Below are positions 1 through 9,284 of a stretch of 27,185 nt of DNA, in pieces (position 1 is the stretch's first letter; each line of letters begins with the position of its first letter). The stretch spans positions 1,098,081 to 1,125,265 of the forward strand of contig BFEA01000482.1 of assembly GCA_003427395.1 (NCBI GenBank), in the 5' to 3' direction. Below the pieces are notes generated by a model. It saw nothing but the letters and a program-made list of their open reading frames with translations, did not search any database and was not told the origin of the DNA. Source of the stretch: Chara braunii (Eukaryota; Streptophyta; Charophyceae; Charales; Characeae). The position numbers were made by a program, and so were the translations under genes.

Positions 1-255
1 ATCTCAAGACAAATAGCGGCTCAAATTTACCTGCAACTGAACTCCCTGTGGCCTTGCTGTTGTCCGGGTACCTGCGCACAACAAGTGAATGTATCCAACC
101 AAGGGCCTGGGCGTGGTACCTTTGACAGTTAACTTAAACTTTCGACTTTCCTAAGCAATGTGTGGTCACACTGCCCAACGCAGGCTGAGTTTGGCTTGAG
201 TCGTCTGGACTCTGTTTCGAGGGCCCAGACTGCTGCAGAACACGGGTTTCCTACA
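1..255 (-). repeat. 3' LTR of element 1 (partial, truncated by window edge)
   Basis: Positions 1-195 align closely with 7051-7287, and positions 1-91 are identical to 22648-22738. After 195 this copy carries about 44 bases (196-239) that the 7-kb copy lacks. Similarity then resumes (aacacgg..ttt) and both copies end in CA, at 254-255 here and 7302-7303 there. On the element's strand the LTR therefore starts TG, directly after a purine-rich tract. The far end of the LTR is outside the window. Confidence 0.8.
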
Positions 256-268
256 TTCCTGCCGACCC
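256..268 (-). other. Polypurine tract of element 1
   Basis: On the minus strand this reads GGGTCGGCAGGAA, immediately followed by the LTR start TG. The polypurine tract primes plus-strand DNA synthesis in LTR retrotransposons. Element 2 has AGGACGGCAGGAG at the same place before its own LTR. Ten of 13 positions match, including the core CGGCAGGA, which supports both LTR boundaries. Confidence 0.7.
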
Positions 269-313
269 ATTTCCAAGTTCCATCGTAAAAATAACTAAGA
301 CTTGAACCCACGT

Positions 314-496
314 TCATATGCAGATACAATATGAGAAAATTCTCGTTTTACTGAACCATCTGTCTTCAGATGGTGTTTGAGATTTAAAACATACCTTGAA
401 CTGCCTCTGGGGTCGTTCATGTCCACCTGTAGAAAAATACCCATGCTCTATGATTTTGTCTACCTGATATCCGTCGTCCATGTCTGGCGGAATCAT
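314..496 (-). pseudogene. Chromodomain remnant at integrase C-terminus
   Basis: The 60-residue minus-strand stretch contains VDKIIEHG, then QFKVCFK, then SEDRWFSKTRI. This is the order of conserved chromodomain blocks (an aromatic or VEKI start, a Y/F-V-K strand, then a W in an E-D-x-W block). In chromoviruses this domain sits at the integrase C-terminus and targets insertion to marked chromatin. It lies just after the SH3-like integrase tail (526-822) in a shifted frame. The leading Y of the usual Y-x-V is present as GYQVDKI. Confidence 0.7.
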
Positions 497-525
497 AGAA
501 GGTCTGTGCTAGAACTCATTTCCTT

Positions 526-1241
526 CTACATAGGGTAACAATTTGGATGCAACGTTTTGAGGTGAGAGGGAATATTAATTCCATAAGACGGTCCCTCTGC
601 ATCCCCAATTATTTTGAGAACTTCCCAGGGTCCAAAATAGACGGGCGAAAGTTTCTGAGACACATTTTCTTCCAACGAAAACTCTTTGGATTTGACCCAG
701 ACTAAATTACCTTCCTTGACTGTTGAGGATCGACGATGCTTGTTAGTTTGTTCAGTCATTTGGTCTTCAACTTTCTTCAGATTGTCCTTTACTTTCATAA
801 TGTGTTTAAGTTCCTGAAACAATACTGCATACTCCCGGGTTCCTTGAGGTAACTTAAAAAACTGGTCTTGTGTTAATACATCAATGAGACGCTTAGGTTT
901 CCACCTCTTGTGAAGTGTATAAGGCGTACGCCCTGTAGCGGTATGAACACTACTATTGTGTGCACTTGCTATCTTCCGTACGTTCTCATCCTAATCAATC
1001 TGACCGGGTTTCATATACATGCACAAAGACTGCTGGCACAAACGGTTCATCTGTTCACTTTGTCCATTCGTTTCCGGGTGTCGCCCTCACGACATGGTCA
1101 GCCGAGTACCGTATGCTTCCATAAGTTTTTGCCATTACATACTTGTGAACCAGACATCACGATCGGATACAATGGAGAGAGGAAAACATACTAAATCACC
1201 CATCGCATCTGAAATTTTTGAATGACAAATTTTGTTCGCGC
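526..1241 (-). pseudogene. Integrase catalytic core (second half) and SH3-like C-terminal domain, frameshifted
   Basis: Minus-strand translation across frames gives VSDRDVWFTS near 1150-1180, which is the second catalytic Asp. About 50 residues later comes HPETNGQSEQMNR, which holds the third catalytic residue, Glu. An in-frame run at 822-526 then contains EGNLVWVKSKEF, KLSPVYFGPWEV and YGINIPSHLKTLHP, the usual integrase C-terminal SH3-like/GPY-F blocks. At least one frameshift and stops separate these parts, so the copy is non-functional. Confidence 0.8.
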
Positions 1242-1565
1242 TTATGCGGACAAGGGAATGAACATGACATATTTAGAGAAACAATCCACAATAATCATTA
1301 CTTGACTATTGCCATTTCTGTTTTTACTGAGGATTATAAAATCCACCGAGATAGATTCACCTGGTTTGCTAGGAATCGGTAATGGTTTCAGAAGACCAAG
1401 TGGATTCTCGTGTGAAGGTTTGTTTCTTTGACACACCACACATGTACAAACATAAGTTAGTACGTCCTCCTTCAATCCCTTCCATTCAAAGCATTCTCTT
1501 ACCTCAGCATAAGTTTTCTTGAAACCAAAATGTCCTTCAGTGTCGTGACATTCCCCAATCAACAA
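1242..1565 (-). pseudogene. Integrase N-terminal zinc-binding domain and start of catalytic core
   Basis: This 107-residue open stretch has the HHCC zinc finger at H7, H12, C42 and C45 (ECHDTEGHFG then CVVCQRNK). LLKPLPIPSKPGESISVDFI follows and contains the first catalytic Asp (D75) and the VDCFSKYV block. The frame ends after the PLSA block, and the rest of the integrase continues in other frames at 526-1241. Confidence 0.85.
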
Positions 1566-1568
1566 ACT

Positions 1569-2276
1569 TTAAATTTCCTCCTGATGAGGAATACATAATC
1601 TTTGTACGGTTTGGACTAACAAGAAAAGCAAACCGTCGGTCACTCTATAGTTAGGAAGTTGAGATGGATCTTTCGCATAGACATCCATGATGGGTTTCCA
1701 AATAGGATCAGTAATATATCCTTGACGAATTTTATTTTTCAGACCAATTTCACCGTCCAAGCAAAAAACAATAGTACCAAAGAAATCACGACGTTTGAAC
1801 AATGCGTCTGCAACCACATTAGACTTACATTTAATAATTTTCAATTCAAAATCAAAAGTATCAATGAATGCAAACCATCATACTAACTTATCAGAGAGCC
1901 TAGGTTGTGTTTTTATCCACTTCAGAGTAAAGTGGTCTAAGTACACATTGATGTGTCTCTCTAACAAGTAGTGCTTCCACGTGTCCAACGCACAGACTAA
2001 GGCATACAATTCTCTTTCATATATAGAGTTGACGACTTTTTCTGATGACAATCGTGCATACATAAACTCAGTTGGTATGTAACCATTACCATCGTTCTGT
2101 TGAAGGACTGCACCAGTTTCGTACTGACTTGCATCAGTAATGGCAATGAAGGGAAGTGACGGATCAACAATTTTCAGAACAGGATAGTGAGTTAAAACAT
2201 ACTTTATCTTCTTAAAGGAAGACTCACACTCTCTGTCCCACAACCAGATAATTCCTTTCTTCAACAATCTTCTCAT
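1569..2276 (-). pseudogene. RNase H domain and RNase H-integrase linker
   Basis: Residues of the 1878-2276 stretch show the RT-connection end (VLKIVDPSLPF), ITDAS with catalytic D48, the YERELYAL block with catalytic Glu, and YLDHFTLKW with D114, where VxTDH is usual. After a break, 1844-1569 gives KIIKCKSNVVADALFKR, the conserved N-V-V-A-D-A-L-S-R motif ending Ty3/gypsy RNase H, and then the linker towards integrase. Stop or frame breaks near 1845-1877 disrupt it. Confidence 0.85.
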
Positions 2277-3063
2277 TGGTGCGACGGTCAGTGAGAAGTT
2301 CCGGACAAACTTCCTATAATAACTTGTCCAACCAAGGAAAAATTGTAGTTCAGTTGTAAACTTAGGTCGTGGTCAATCTCGAATTGCTGATATCTTCTTT
2401 TCTACGAGTCTGAGGCATTCTTCGTTCATTGTATGTCCCAAGTATAAGACCTCGGACTTATCGAACTCAGACTTCCTTGAGGTTGCCCTCTCGCAACTTC
2501 TCTAATACTAGACGGAGATGTTTCTCGTGGGCTTCTAATGTTTTACTATACACGAGAATATCATCAAAATAGACAATAACGAGCTGATCCAGCCATTGAT
2601 GATACAATTCATCCTTTGATCGTTGGAACGTTGCAAGGACATTTGTCAATCCGAAAGGCATTACCATGAACTCGTAATGGTCATACCTTGTCCGGAATGC
2701 AATGTTATTTTTATCCACATGTTCCACCTCGATCTTATCGTACCCAGACTTTAGATCAATCTGGAGTTGATCCAGTAAGTCGTCAATGCGAAAAAGCGGT
2801 TCGGCGTTCTTGACAGTGACAACATTCAACCCTCGATAACCAATGCAAAGACGCAGTTCACCTTCCTTTTTGGGCACAAACAAGACAGGTGAACCATAGG
2901 GAGATGAGTTAGGGTCAATCCATCCCTCGTCAGTAACGTCCTGCAGTTGTTTCTTCAGTTCCTTAAGCTCTCTATGAAACATTCGATAAATAGGTTCTTT
3001 GGGAATCTAACTACCCGGAATGATCTCAATTGTGTGCTTAATAGCACGTTCCGTGATTCCGAA
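2277..3063 (-). pseudogene. Reverse transcriptase
   Basis: The main open part (2982-2467) shows the RT blocks in order: [25 protein letters not shown] (the usual Asp of C-V-D-Y-R is Gly), [16 protein letters not shown] with the first catalytic Asp D76, [10 protein letters not shown], and the YFDD box at 138-141. About ten residues normally found between DDLLDQL and IDLKSGY are missing. Upstream sequence in the same frame (TERAIKHTIEIIPG) extends the N-terminus through an in-frame stop at 3007-3009. The thumb (YLGHTMNEECLRLVEKK, then FFLGWTSYYRKF) lies at 2277-2466 in another frame with a TGA in place of a Trp codon. Confidence 0.88.
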
Positions 3064-3299
3064 AGGTTCGGTCTGCAGATCCTTAAACTAAGAGAGAAAA
3101 CTTTCAATAGTTGGAGGGCAGGAAAAAGAAGATTCACCGACTTTCTTTACTAATACCATCATAACTTTCTGTTCCAACTTTTTCTTTGAAACCATCGAAC
3201 GAAAAGTTGGATGACTCATACAACAAAAGGACAAAACAGAGTCAGAGCCAGACTTATGATATAACTTGATTGGTTTCATTTCAGGCTGAGCATCCTTAA

Positions 3300-3664
3300 G
3301 TTGCACAACCTTACCTTTGAAAACTTTACCTTTGAAATCAATATCCGGGTTGGTTTCCTCGTGTCAGTCCATACCCAAAATTATATCGGAAGGCAATTTT
3401 TTTTCAACTAGGAAGGATAACTCGCGCACAATTTTTTTTTTATTCCCTAGTTCTAAACTGACACTTAATACGATCGACATACCTGGAGACAATGATCGTA
3501 CTTTTGCCCGCTAATACAAACGTGATAGGTCGAGACAAGTCTTTTACCTTCATTCCGATATACAACTTGCGGATTGCTTTCTCGAATATGTAAAACCTTA
3601 TTGGTCCGAGGTCCCATAACGCACCGACTCGTGTTCTTACAATTTCAACATCTGCAAAAAACAA
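3300..3664 (-). pseudogene. Aspartic protease
   Basis: The 3664-3440 stretch has GALWDLGPIRFYIFEKAIRK, where retroelement proteases have A-L-I-D-S-G-A-T-x-N-F-I. The catalytic Asp (D18) is kept but the D-S/T-G triad reads D-L-G. After a frameshift near 3440, FLVEKKLPSDIILGMD followed by a TGA stop gives the C-terminal I-L-G-M-D-W motif with Trp lost. Its position between the gag zinc knuckle and reverse transcriptase fits. Confidence 0.75.
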
Positions 3665-3894
3665 TCTGCCCTTAGACTTTATTTTTCGAGTTCATGAGCT
3701 ACGTAAGGCTATCAACTCATTACCTAACTCGTCAAGGGAGTCATCCAGAGAGACAGAACATAAGACAATGCCAGGGCGGTCTGGATGATGGGCGAAGGAA
3801 GAATTATCGTAGGCGTCTTACCTGTTTGTTTGTCCTTACCCTTCATCTCATGCTACTCCGATTGGCTGCTCGCTTTTGGGTTCTGGATCATAGG

Positions 3895-3936
3895 GTAATA
3901 TGCGATCACATGTCCTGGAGTGCCACACTTATTACA
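3895..3936 (-). pseudogene. Gag nucleocapsid zinc knuckle, last Cys lost
   Basis: The minus strand translates as CNKCGTPGHVIAYY. This matches the retroviral-type CX2CX4HX4C knuckle, except that the final Cys is Tyr. The knuckle binds template RNA during packaging. It lies downstream of the capsid part and upstream of the protease, as expected. Confidence 0.65.
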
Positions 3937-4189
3937 TTGCGCATTATCCATGCCAAGCCTCAAGAGTCATTCCCATCTTCAACCAAGGCTTTCCTTTGGC
4001 AATGCCAAAGTGTCATGGAAACGGTCGTGGTTTCTTCCCTTTTGCATTTCTTGATGGCCCTCCCTTGGTGACCACAACAGCAGTAACTTCCCCCTTCCCG
4101 GAGTCACTGTTGTTATCCCTATTTTCTATCAACCATCTTTCCACTGTGTCATCATTGAAGACAATAAGGGTGCGGTCGTGACGCTTTTG

Positions 4190-4810
4190 TCAACAGAGAA
4201 TTCGCTTCCCATAGTACGCCCTTCCTCCTCCTCCTCCTCCAGACTTAACTACGGCTGGATAGGAGTTTTTGACTTGCGAAGTCATTTGCTCCCTTTGCAG
4301 AGAAAGATCGCAAAATTGTCTATAGTTATATTTACCCGAATTGGCTTTGGCCACCAGGTGTCCCCAGATGGGCTCAGGCAATGCGCGATAGTAGATATAC
4401 AACACTTGGTTGTCTTGTAGGTTCAATCCTGAAACGTGCGGCAATCGGTCGACTTCGCGGGACAATGCCTCGACCGACGTCCAATGCTTTTGACCAATCA
4501 ACGTGAGTTGGTCAAACGCCTTATCGATCGTCGTCTTATCGAGAAAACGGTCCTTGATCTTGGCCACGAACTATTTCAAAGTCAAGGTCTTCGCCCACTC
4601 GCCAATGTTTTCAAACCCCGCGGCGTTGGTCGCAGCCAACACCCATTGTTTGGCCTCACCTCCCATACAAGATGTGGTGAACGCAACTTGGGACTCTGTG
4701 CTCACATATGTTTGGATTTCAGCAATCCAAAGCAATAGACTCTCATCTTTCTTATTGCTAAACGTGAAAAGTAATTTCATTTTCACTTTCTCTTTCTTCT
4801 TTGTCTTCAC
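4190..4810 (-). pseudogene. Gag capsid domain (retrotransposon gag family)
   Basis: Two in-frame stretches (4810-4571 and 4567-4190) are separated by a single stop at 4568-4570. They contain LLLWIAEIQTYV, CMGGEAKQWVLAATN, KIKDRFLDKTTIDKAFDQL, TSVEALSREVDRL and LYIYYRALPEPIWGHL. These resemble the capsid region of plant-type Ty3/gypsy Gag, which assembles the virus-like particle. A Gly-rich run follows near the end. The frame was still almost open when it decayed. Confidence 0.75.
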
Positions 4811-5709
4811 CGGTCTGCACTTTTCTTACCCGGAGTTGTCGAAGAAGGAAACTTGGGAGAAGGAAACGAATGAGAGGAATTAGATCGAGAGGATGGTGGA
4901 CTTGCTGGTCCATTCCCATTGGTGGACGTCTTAATTGTTCGACCAACAAACTTCATAACATCTTCCATTATTTTTTTTACTTCTTTCTTGTCTTCTTTTT
5001 CTTCTTGTCTATCTTTTTCCTTACCCTCTATCTGGTTTTTCCTTTCACAATATTTGTGATGGTTCGTAATCCTACAACAATCTCATCTACCTGAGTTTGA
5101 TGTCTGTCAATTTTCTCCTCGAGAAAGGCAAGTGATAACATGGAACAATATTTGAGACATGTCTGCCTCCTCTCCGGTTTCTGTTTCAATCACTTGTCTA
5201 ATTTCTTTAACTTTTTGTCCTCATTTTTGTTCCTCTTCTCTTCTTCTGGCCAGTACTTCTCTTTTCTTTTCTTCCGCGGACAATGTCTCTTTCAACTGCT
5301 GGATGTTTGCTTCAATCGTACCCTCGCTTACTTTTGGATCAGTCTAGCCTTTACGAGTCGATTTCATTAGTTCTTCCATCTATTTTAAGGCAAACTGGTC
5401 CAGCGCTTGTCGACACTGGACAACCAGTTTGGAAACTTCGGTCCCTGCTGCCACAACCTCCGTGATAGATTTTTTCAGATGGTCTCCAGCCGTCTTCAAA
5501 TCAAATCTATCACGGATGTGTTGTTCAGCATCCGGTTCGAATAGATGTATTTCCGTCAACAGCTGGTTCCATAAAACCAACAGTTCTTGTTTCTTATTCT
5601 CAGCCTGCATCCGCTTCTTAGACTCAGACGGTCCTTCGCCCACGGAGAGCATTATCGAAATTGAAAACAAGAATGCGGTCACAAACCTCGTCAAAATATA
5701 CTTTTGCAA
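4811..5709 (-). pseudogene. Probable Gag N-terminal region, heavily decayed
   Basis: The only clear open part is 5709-5380, a charged, probably helical stretch with KKRMQAENKKQELLVLWNQL and HLKKSITEVVAAGTEV. The remaining 4811-5379 is rich in Lys, Arg, Glu and Ser codons and broken by many stops. I place it as Gag N-terminus only because it lies directly upstream of the capsid domain. Start codon and exact extent are unknown. Confidence 0.4.
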
Positions 5710-6118
5710 ACATTTTTAAAAGAAAGACATTTTCGAATGACAGAAATAGAAAAATTCGCCAGTCAAGTTAATTTAACGCAAAATAAATAAATAAAGAGAG
5801 AATAATTTAACAGTTACCCGAATTAGACACTATTTGAACAAAAAAAATTAATAACAACGAACATAAATTTCTTTTATTAATCCTGATTGCTGTTCTATTT
5901 TCAATGTGATGATGTTCTATTCTATTTTAGGTGTCGCGACTCAGACCAGCATGATCATCAACACACAGAAGTAAGTACACATGCACACAACACAACACAA
6001 GACAACAGGTAAGTCCGCCAATAAAATCATAACAATAGGTTGCATTCTTCCCCTGCTGTTGCTGCTTCTATTTCGGTCCTGTGTGATCAACACCCAATCT
6101 GATGTATGACACCACAAC

Positions 6119-6686
6119 CACGTCAGTCTTCCAGTTGTGCCGCTTCAATCATTAGAGTGCAACTCTTACTTAGGCACAATGGTACCTGCCACGTATCACC
6201 CCTGACATGCAACTCAACAACTCAAAGAGTATGCCACATCAGCATGTCCAATCACAGTCATCAATGGGATACACGTCAACAATGTGAGTCGATGTCGTCG
6301 TCGAGTAAGACACATTCCTGCCTGCCACGTGTATCCCCTGGTGTGCCAACACAACAGCGGTTGAGTCTGCCTCGTCAGCACTATAATCCAGTCAGCATCA
6401 TCGGTGGAATACACGTCAGGAGCAATACCAGCGCGTCGTACAATGCCACGTCAGCCAGATAATGGAGTGCCATGTCATCCAGATAATGGAGTGTCACGTC
6501 AGACAATGTCACGTCAGCCTGAAGCTATTCATCACAGTAGTCGAGTAGTGAGTCAGCAATGCCACGTCAACACTCCTCCACAACCACTGGACTCGTCAGC
6601 AATGCATCCCGATCGCAGATGCGATCGATCGTGATATGCGCTATCCTTGCTGGATTTTCCCCTGTTGGGATATCAATGCCACGTCA
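6119..6686. promoter_or_regulatory. Array of eight exact CACGTCA motifs
   Basis: CACGTCA occurs exactly at 6119, 6272, 6412, 6447, 6495, 6510, 6563 and 6680, always in the same orientation (TGACGTG on the element's strand). More near-matches (CACGTAT, CACGTGT, CATGTCA, CACGTCG) lie between. ACGT-core and TGACG elements are the binding sites of plant bZIP factors. Whether they act here is inference. The array may also be the relic of a degenerate tandem repeat. Confidence 0.45.
6180..6420. repeat. Degenerate tandem duplication, period about 140 bp
   Basis: The order tgccacgtat..cccctg, then aactcaa, then catca-tggg-atacacgtca in 6183-6278 recurs at 6320-6418 as tgccacgtgtatcccctgg through to tcatcggtggaatacacgtca. 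It is diverged, so boundaries are approximate. Confidence 0.5.
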
Positions 6687-7001
6687 ACACCTCACGAGCA
6701 CCACTCCAGTTTTATCCACGTCGGCTCCTCGATTTTAGGTGTCACCACTTCTTCATCGTCGTTCTATACAGGTCGTCCCCGTCAGTCACATCATCGGAAG
6801 ATGATCAAACACGTAACCCTGCCCCGCCAGCATGCCCAAATGACAATTGCCAGCCAGCCACCATGCCGAGCCAGCAGCGCGTCGACGTAGTTGCTCAAGT
6901 GCCAGCGTCCCAGCCAGTATCGTAGCGTCAAAGTCAACATGTGAAGTCAGCATTGACGCAAGACAAAATTTCTCCCAGCCAGGTAGTCCAGGCTGATGTA
7001 G

Positions 7002-7303
7002 TGTTGACGAGGGGTCTGGGCCCCGGTTGCTGCTTCCCTAAGCCATCAAGATCTCAAGACAAATAGCAGCTCAGATTTGCCCGAAACCGAACTCCTATAG
7101 CCCTGATGCTGTCCGGGTACCTGCACACAACAAGTGAATATATCCAATGAAGGGCCTGGGCATGGTACCTTTGACAATTGACTTAGACTTTTGACTTTCC
7201 TAAGCAGTGCGTGGTCACTTTGCCCATAGACTTTTGACTTTCCTAAGCAGTGCGTGGTCACTTTGCCCAGCGCAGGCCGACTTTGGTAACACGGTTTACT
7301 GCA
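7002..7303 (-). repeat. 5' LTR of element 1 (recognisable part)
   Basis: 7051-7287 matches 1-195, and 7002-7140 matches 22600-22738. The right end (CA at 7302-7303) is homologous to 254-255, but about 44 bases present at 196-239 are missing here. On the minus strand this is the LTR start (U3). The left edge given is the first strongly conserved base and may be too short, because weaker similarity continues leftwards. Confidence 0.7.
7185..7270. repeat. 43-bp tandem duplication inside the 5' LTR
   Basis: The block starting agacttttgactttcc at 7185-7227 is repeated at 7228-7270, with a difference visible only at the last base. The 3' LTR copy has a single unit, so the duplication happened after this copy diverged, or is an assembly duplication. 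Confidence 0.85.
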
Positions 7304-7660
7304 TTACGGGGAACCCCATAGCAGACACATCCGGGCTCAAGCCTCCAACGAGGGAACGTACGGGAGCTGCACCCACCATCAAGTGCGATACCTACTACAG
7401 TAGATTGGTGATACCGGCCAGGGGTCGGCCGGTAGCATCAAGCCCGAGCTTCTTCGATAGGCCAGTCACTCTGCCTCTCCTCCGGTCCCCTCCCCCTAAG
7501 AACATCAGAAGTCTCTGCTCAATGCCACTCATGGGGACCAACTACATATCTTTAGGTGGCAGGCGCCAAGCTTGCCCAGGAAGGTACATGAGGTCAATGG
7601 GGAATGAACCCAAGATCTCCTGAATGCCACTTGCGTACCTTACCAATTGAGCTAGGCCAT
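7304..7660 (-). mobile_element. tRNA-derived SINE, copy 1
   Basis: The minus strand matches the plus strand at 13489-13800 across the whole length. Near its 5' end it has TAGCTCAATTGG (7643-7654), one mismatch from the Pol III A box, and GGTTCATTCCC (about 7600-7610), close to the B box. The head looks like a tRNA, while the body of about 240 bp does not. The 3' end reaches the palindromic ggggttcccc block and then directly meets element 1's LTR, so any tail is cut off or displaced. Confidence 0.8.
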
Positions 7661-8023
7661 GAGTGAACGAGCACGTTTTCGACACCGCCATCTTTAGCGA
7701 TTTTGTTTTTTTTTAGCACTGTTAAATGCCCTGAAAATTTACAGATATATGCGTCACATAATAAATAACTCATTAAACATTTTTCAAAAAATAATAAAAT
7801 CATTTAGGCCCCACAATAAAGTAAAAACAAAAAGTAAAAATTGAAAAAAAACAACATAGTGAGTGGACGAGCACGCTTTGACACCGCCATCTTTGGCAAT
7901 TTTGAATTTTTGTTTGGCTTAGCAAAATAACTTCCAAATTTATAGGCATGTACCTCACATCATAAAGACCTCACAAAAAATAATTCAAAAGAAACCTTAT
8001 TTTGGGGGCCACAAATAATATTT
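7661..8023. repeat. Two-copy tandem repeat, period 200 bp
   Basis: gagtgaacgagcacg..tttcgacaccgccatcttta at 7661 recurs as gagtggacgagcacg at 7861, and the similarity runs on to the ggggcc..cacaa..taa block at about 7810 and 8010. The first unit starts exactly at the 5' edge of SINE copy 1. No coding potential is visible. Confidence 0.75.
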
Positions 8024-8037
8024 GGCAGAGGGCGCCT

Positions 8038-8055
8038 TCGGGTTCAAACCCCGAA
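8038..8055 (+). other. tRNA T-arm-like hairpin (B-box sequence)
   Basis: TCGGGTTCAAACCCCGA folds as a 5-bp stem with a 7-base TTCAAAC loop and fits the Pol III B box. I see no matching A box or acceptor stem upstream, so this is at most a remnant of a tRNA-derived repeat. Confidence 0.3.
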
Positions 8056-8059
8056 CGTT

Positions 8060-8099
8060 CGTACGTACGGAGGTCGGCCCGGGGACCTCCGTACGTACG
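8060..8099. repeat. Perfect 16-bp inverted repeat with 8-base loop
   Basis: The arm cgtacgtacggaggtc at 8060-8075 is matched by its exact reverse complement at 8084-8099, with ggcccggg between. The arm itself contains the palindrome cgtacgtacg. It directly follows the T-arm-like hairpin. Confidence 0.85.
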
Positions 8100-9284
8100 G
8101 GCTGGTGACCCTATATACATATATATTGTCACAAAGTTATAAGAGTGCAAAAGCAAAAAAAAACAAAAAAAAACAAAAAAAATATCAATTCATTATTCAT
8201 CTTCTTACTTACAACTCCCCCTGTTCATAACCTCTTGCGTACAAGGCCACCCACCTGGATGTATCGTCACAAACAGAACTATATATATATCATCACAAAC
8301 ATATATATATATACGTAAAAACATGTATGCATATGTATTTCTATATATATACTCAGTATATGTACATATGCATCCATACATAGATATCTAACTCGTACTT
8401 GCATCAAAGACTCGAGAGCGTTGTATCCATTCAAAGTCTGCTAACACTGTAACTGATTTTGTTACCAGTCTGACTTAAATGTAATACTCATGTTTTAGTA
8501 ATCGTACAATGTCCCCAAGCTATTACCATACATGTTATTGAAGGGGAAAAAAAAAACAAATAACACAACCATGACATCGTCTTACCCTAAATCTCAAACT
8601 GAGCTAATAGTTTCATGAGAAACTATATGTCATCCATATCCTCATACTATAACACGAGTGTGTATCTCTCTTACTGATCTAATCTTCCATTTGTAGCCCA
8701 TACTATCTATACAGCCACGAGCTTCTCATCTTAATTCTCGAGCCTCCCGTAAAAACCTAAACAAACCTTTCTCCTCATCCCTATCATTCAAAAGGTAAGG
8801 TTCTCAAAAGTGATCCACATTCTTACAGGAGAAACATTTGATCTAACCTCCTGTTACCGTACCTTACTCTCTTAGATTGAGATGATTCCAATTGAAAATA
8901 TGCCTGAGGTTGACCTGCACACTCCATGTGAGAGATTTCCTTTGTGTCTGCGAGTGTTCTTTCCCTTGTTTCGAACTGCCACATTCAATTGTACTCCACC
9001 AATATCTGAGGTCAAAGACTAAAGCTCCAAAAACACATGATAGTTGCATGCTCCCGGGTCAACTCTTGTCTGTCTTTGCTTGTGCTTCACTTCTTACCGG
9101 CCAACTTCTCCCATTAGTGCACGATCTTCCCTCTTCCATTCCGTTGTCGAGGGAGGATTGCCCTTCTTTGTTGCTTTGTTATCTACAACCCCATGCTATT
9201 CCATGACATATCTTTGCAATTGTAAGCGTGCCAGTTAACTTATCAGACTTTATGAGTTTTTGTCGAGCTACGCGACTTATTTCA
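8100..9284. other. AT-rich intergenic sequence, no gene seen
   Basis: Contains A-rich runs (8156-8182), TA-rich tracts (8281-8400) and short open frames only. Positions 8262-8280 share a 19-base string with 27125-27143. I recognise no coding or RNA gene. Confidence 0.5.

Larger units (their letters stand above)
5710..7001 (-). other. Leader or LTR R-U5 region of element 1
   Basis: No coding remnant is visible. It lies between the recognised LTR part (about 7002 rightwards) and gag. Similarity to the LTR fragment at 22590 continues a few bases left of 7002 (7 of 9 around tagtgttgacg). The true LTR may therefore extend leftwards, and I could not find a primer binding site that would fix its edge. 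Confidence 0.4.
1..7303 (-). mobile_element. Ty3/gypsy chromovirus-type retrotransposon (element 1), decayed
   Basis: Reading the minus strand from right to left gives LTR, leader, gag (capsid and zinc knuckle), aspartic protease, reverse transcriptase, RNase H, integrase, chromodomain and LTR. That is the Ty3/gypsy order (integrase after RNase H), with the C-terminal chromodomain that marks chromoviruses. The 1-255 and ~7051-7303 ends are direct repeats of each other. Every domain is interrupted by stops or frameshifts, so the copy cannot make a working polyprotein. The 3' LTR runs off the left window edge. Confidence 0.9.

Noticed and set aside
910-1225. Two overlapping plus-strand open frames
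   Set aside because: They lie opposite the integrase pseudogene and show no domain of their own.
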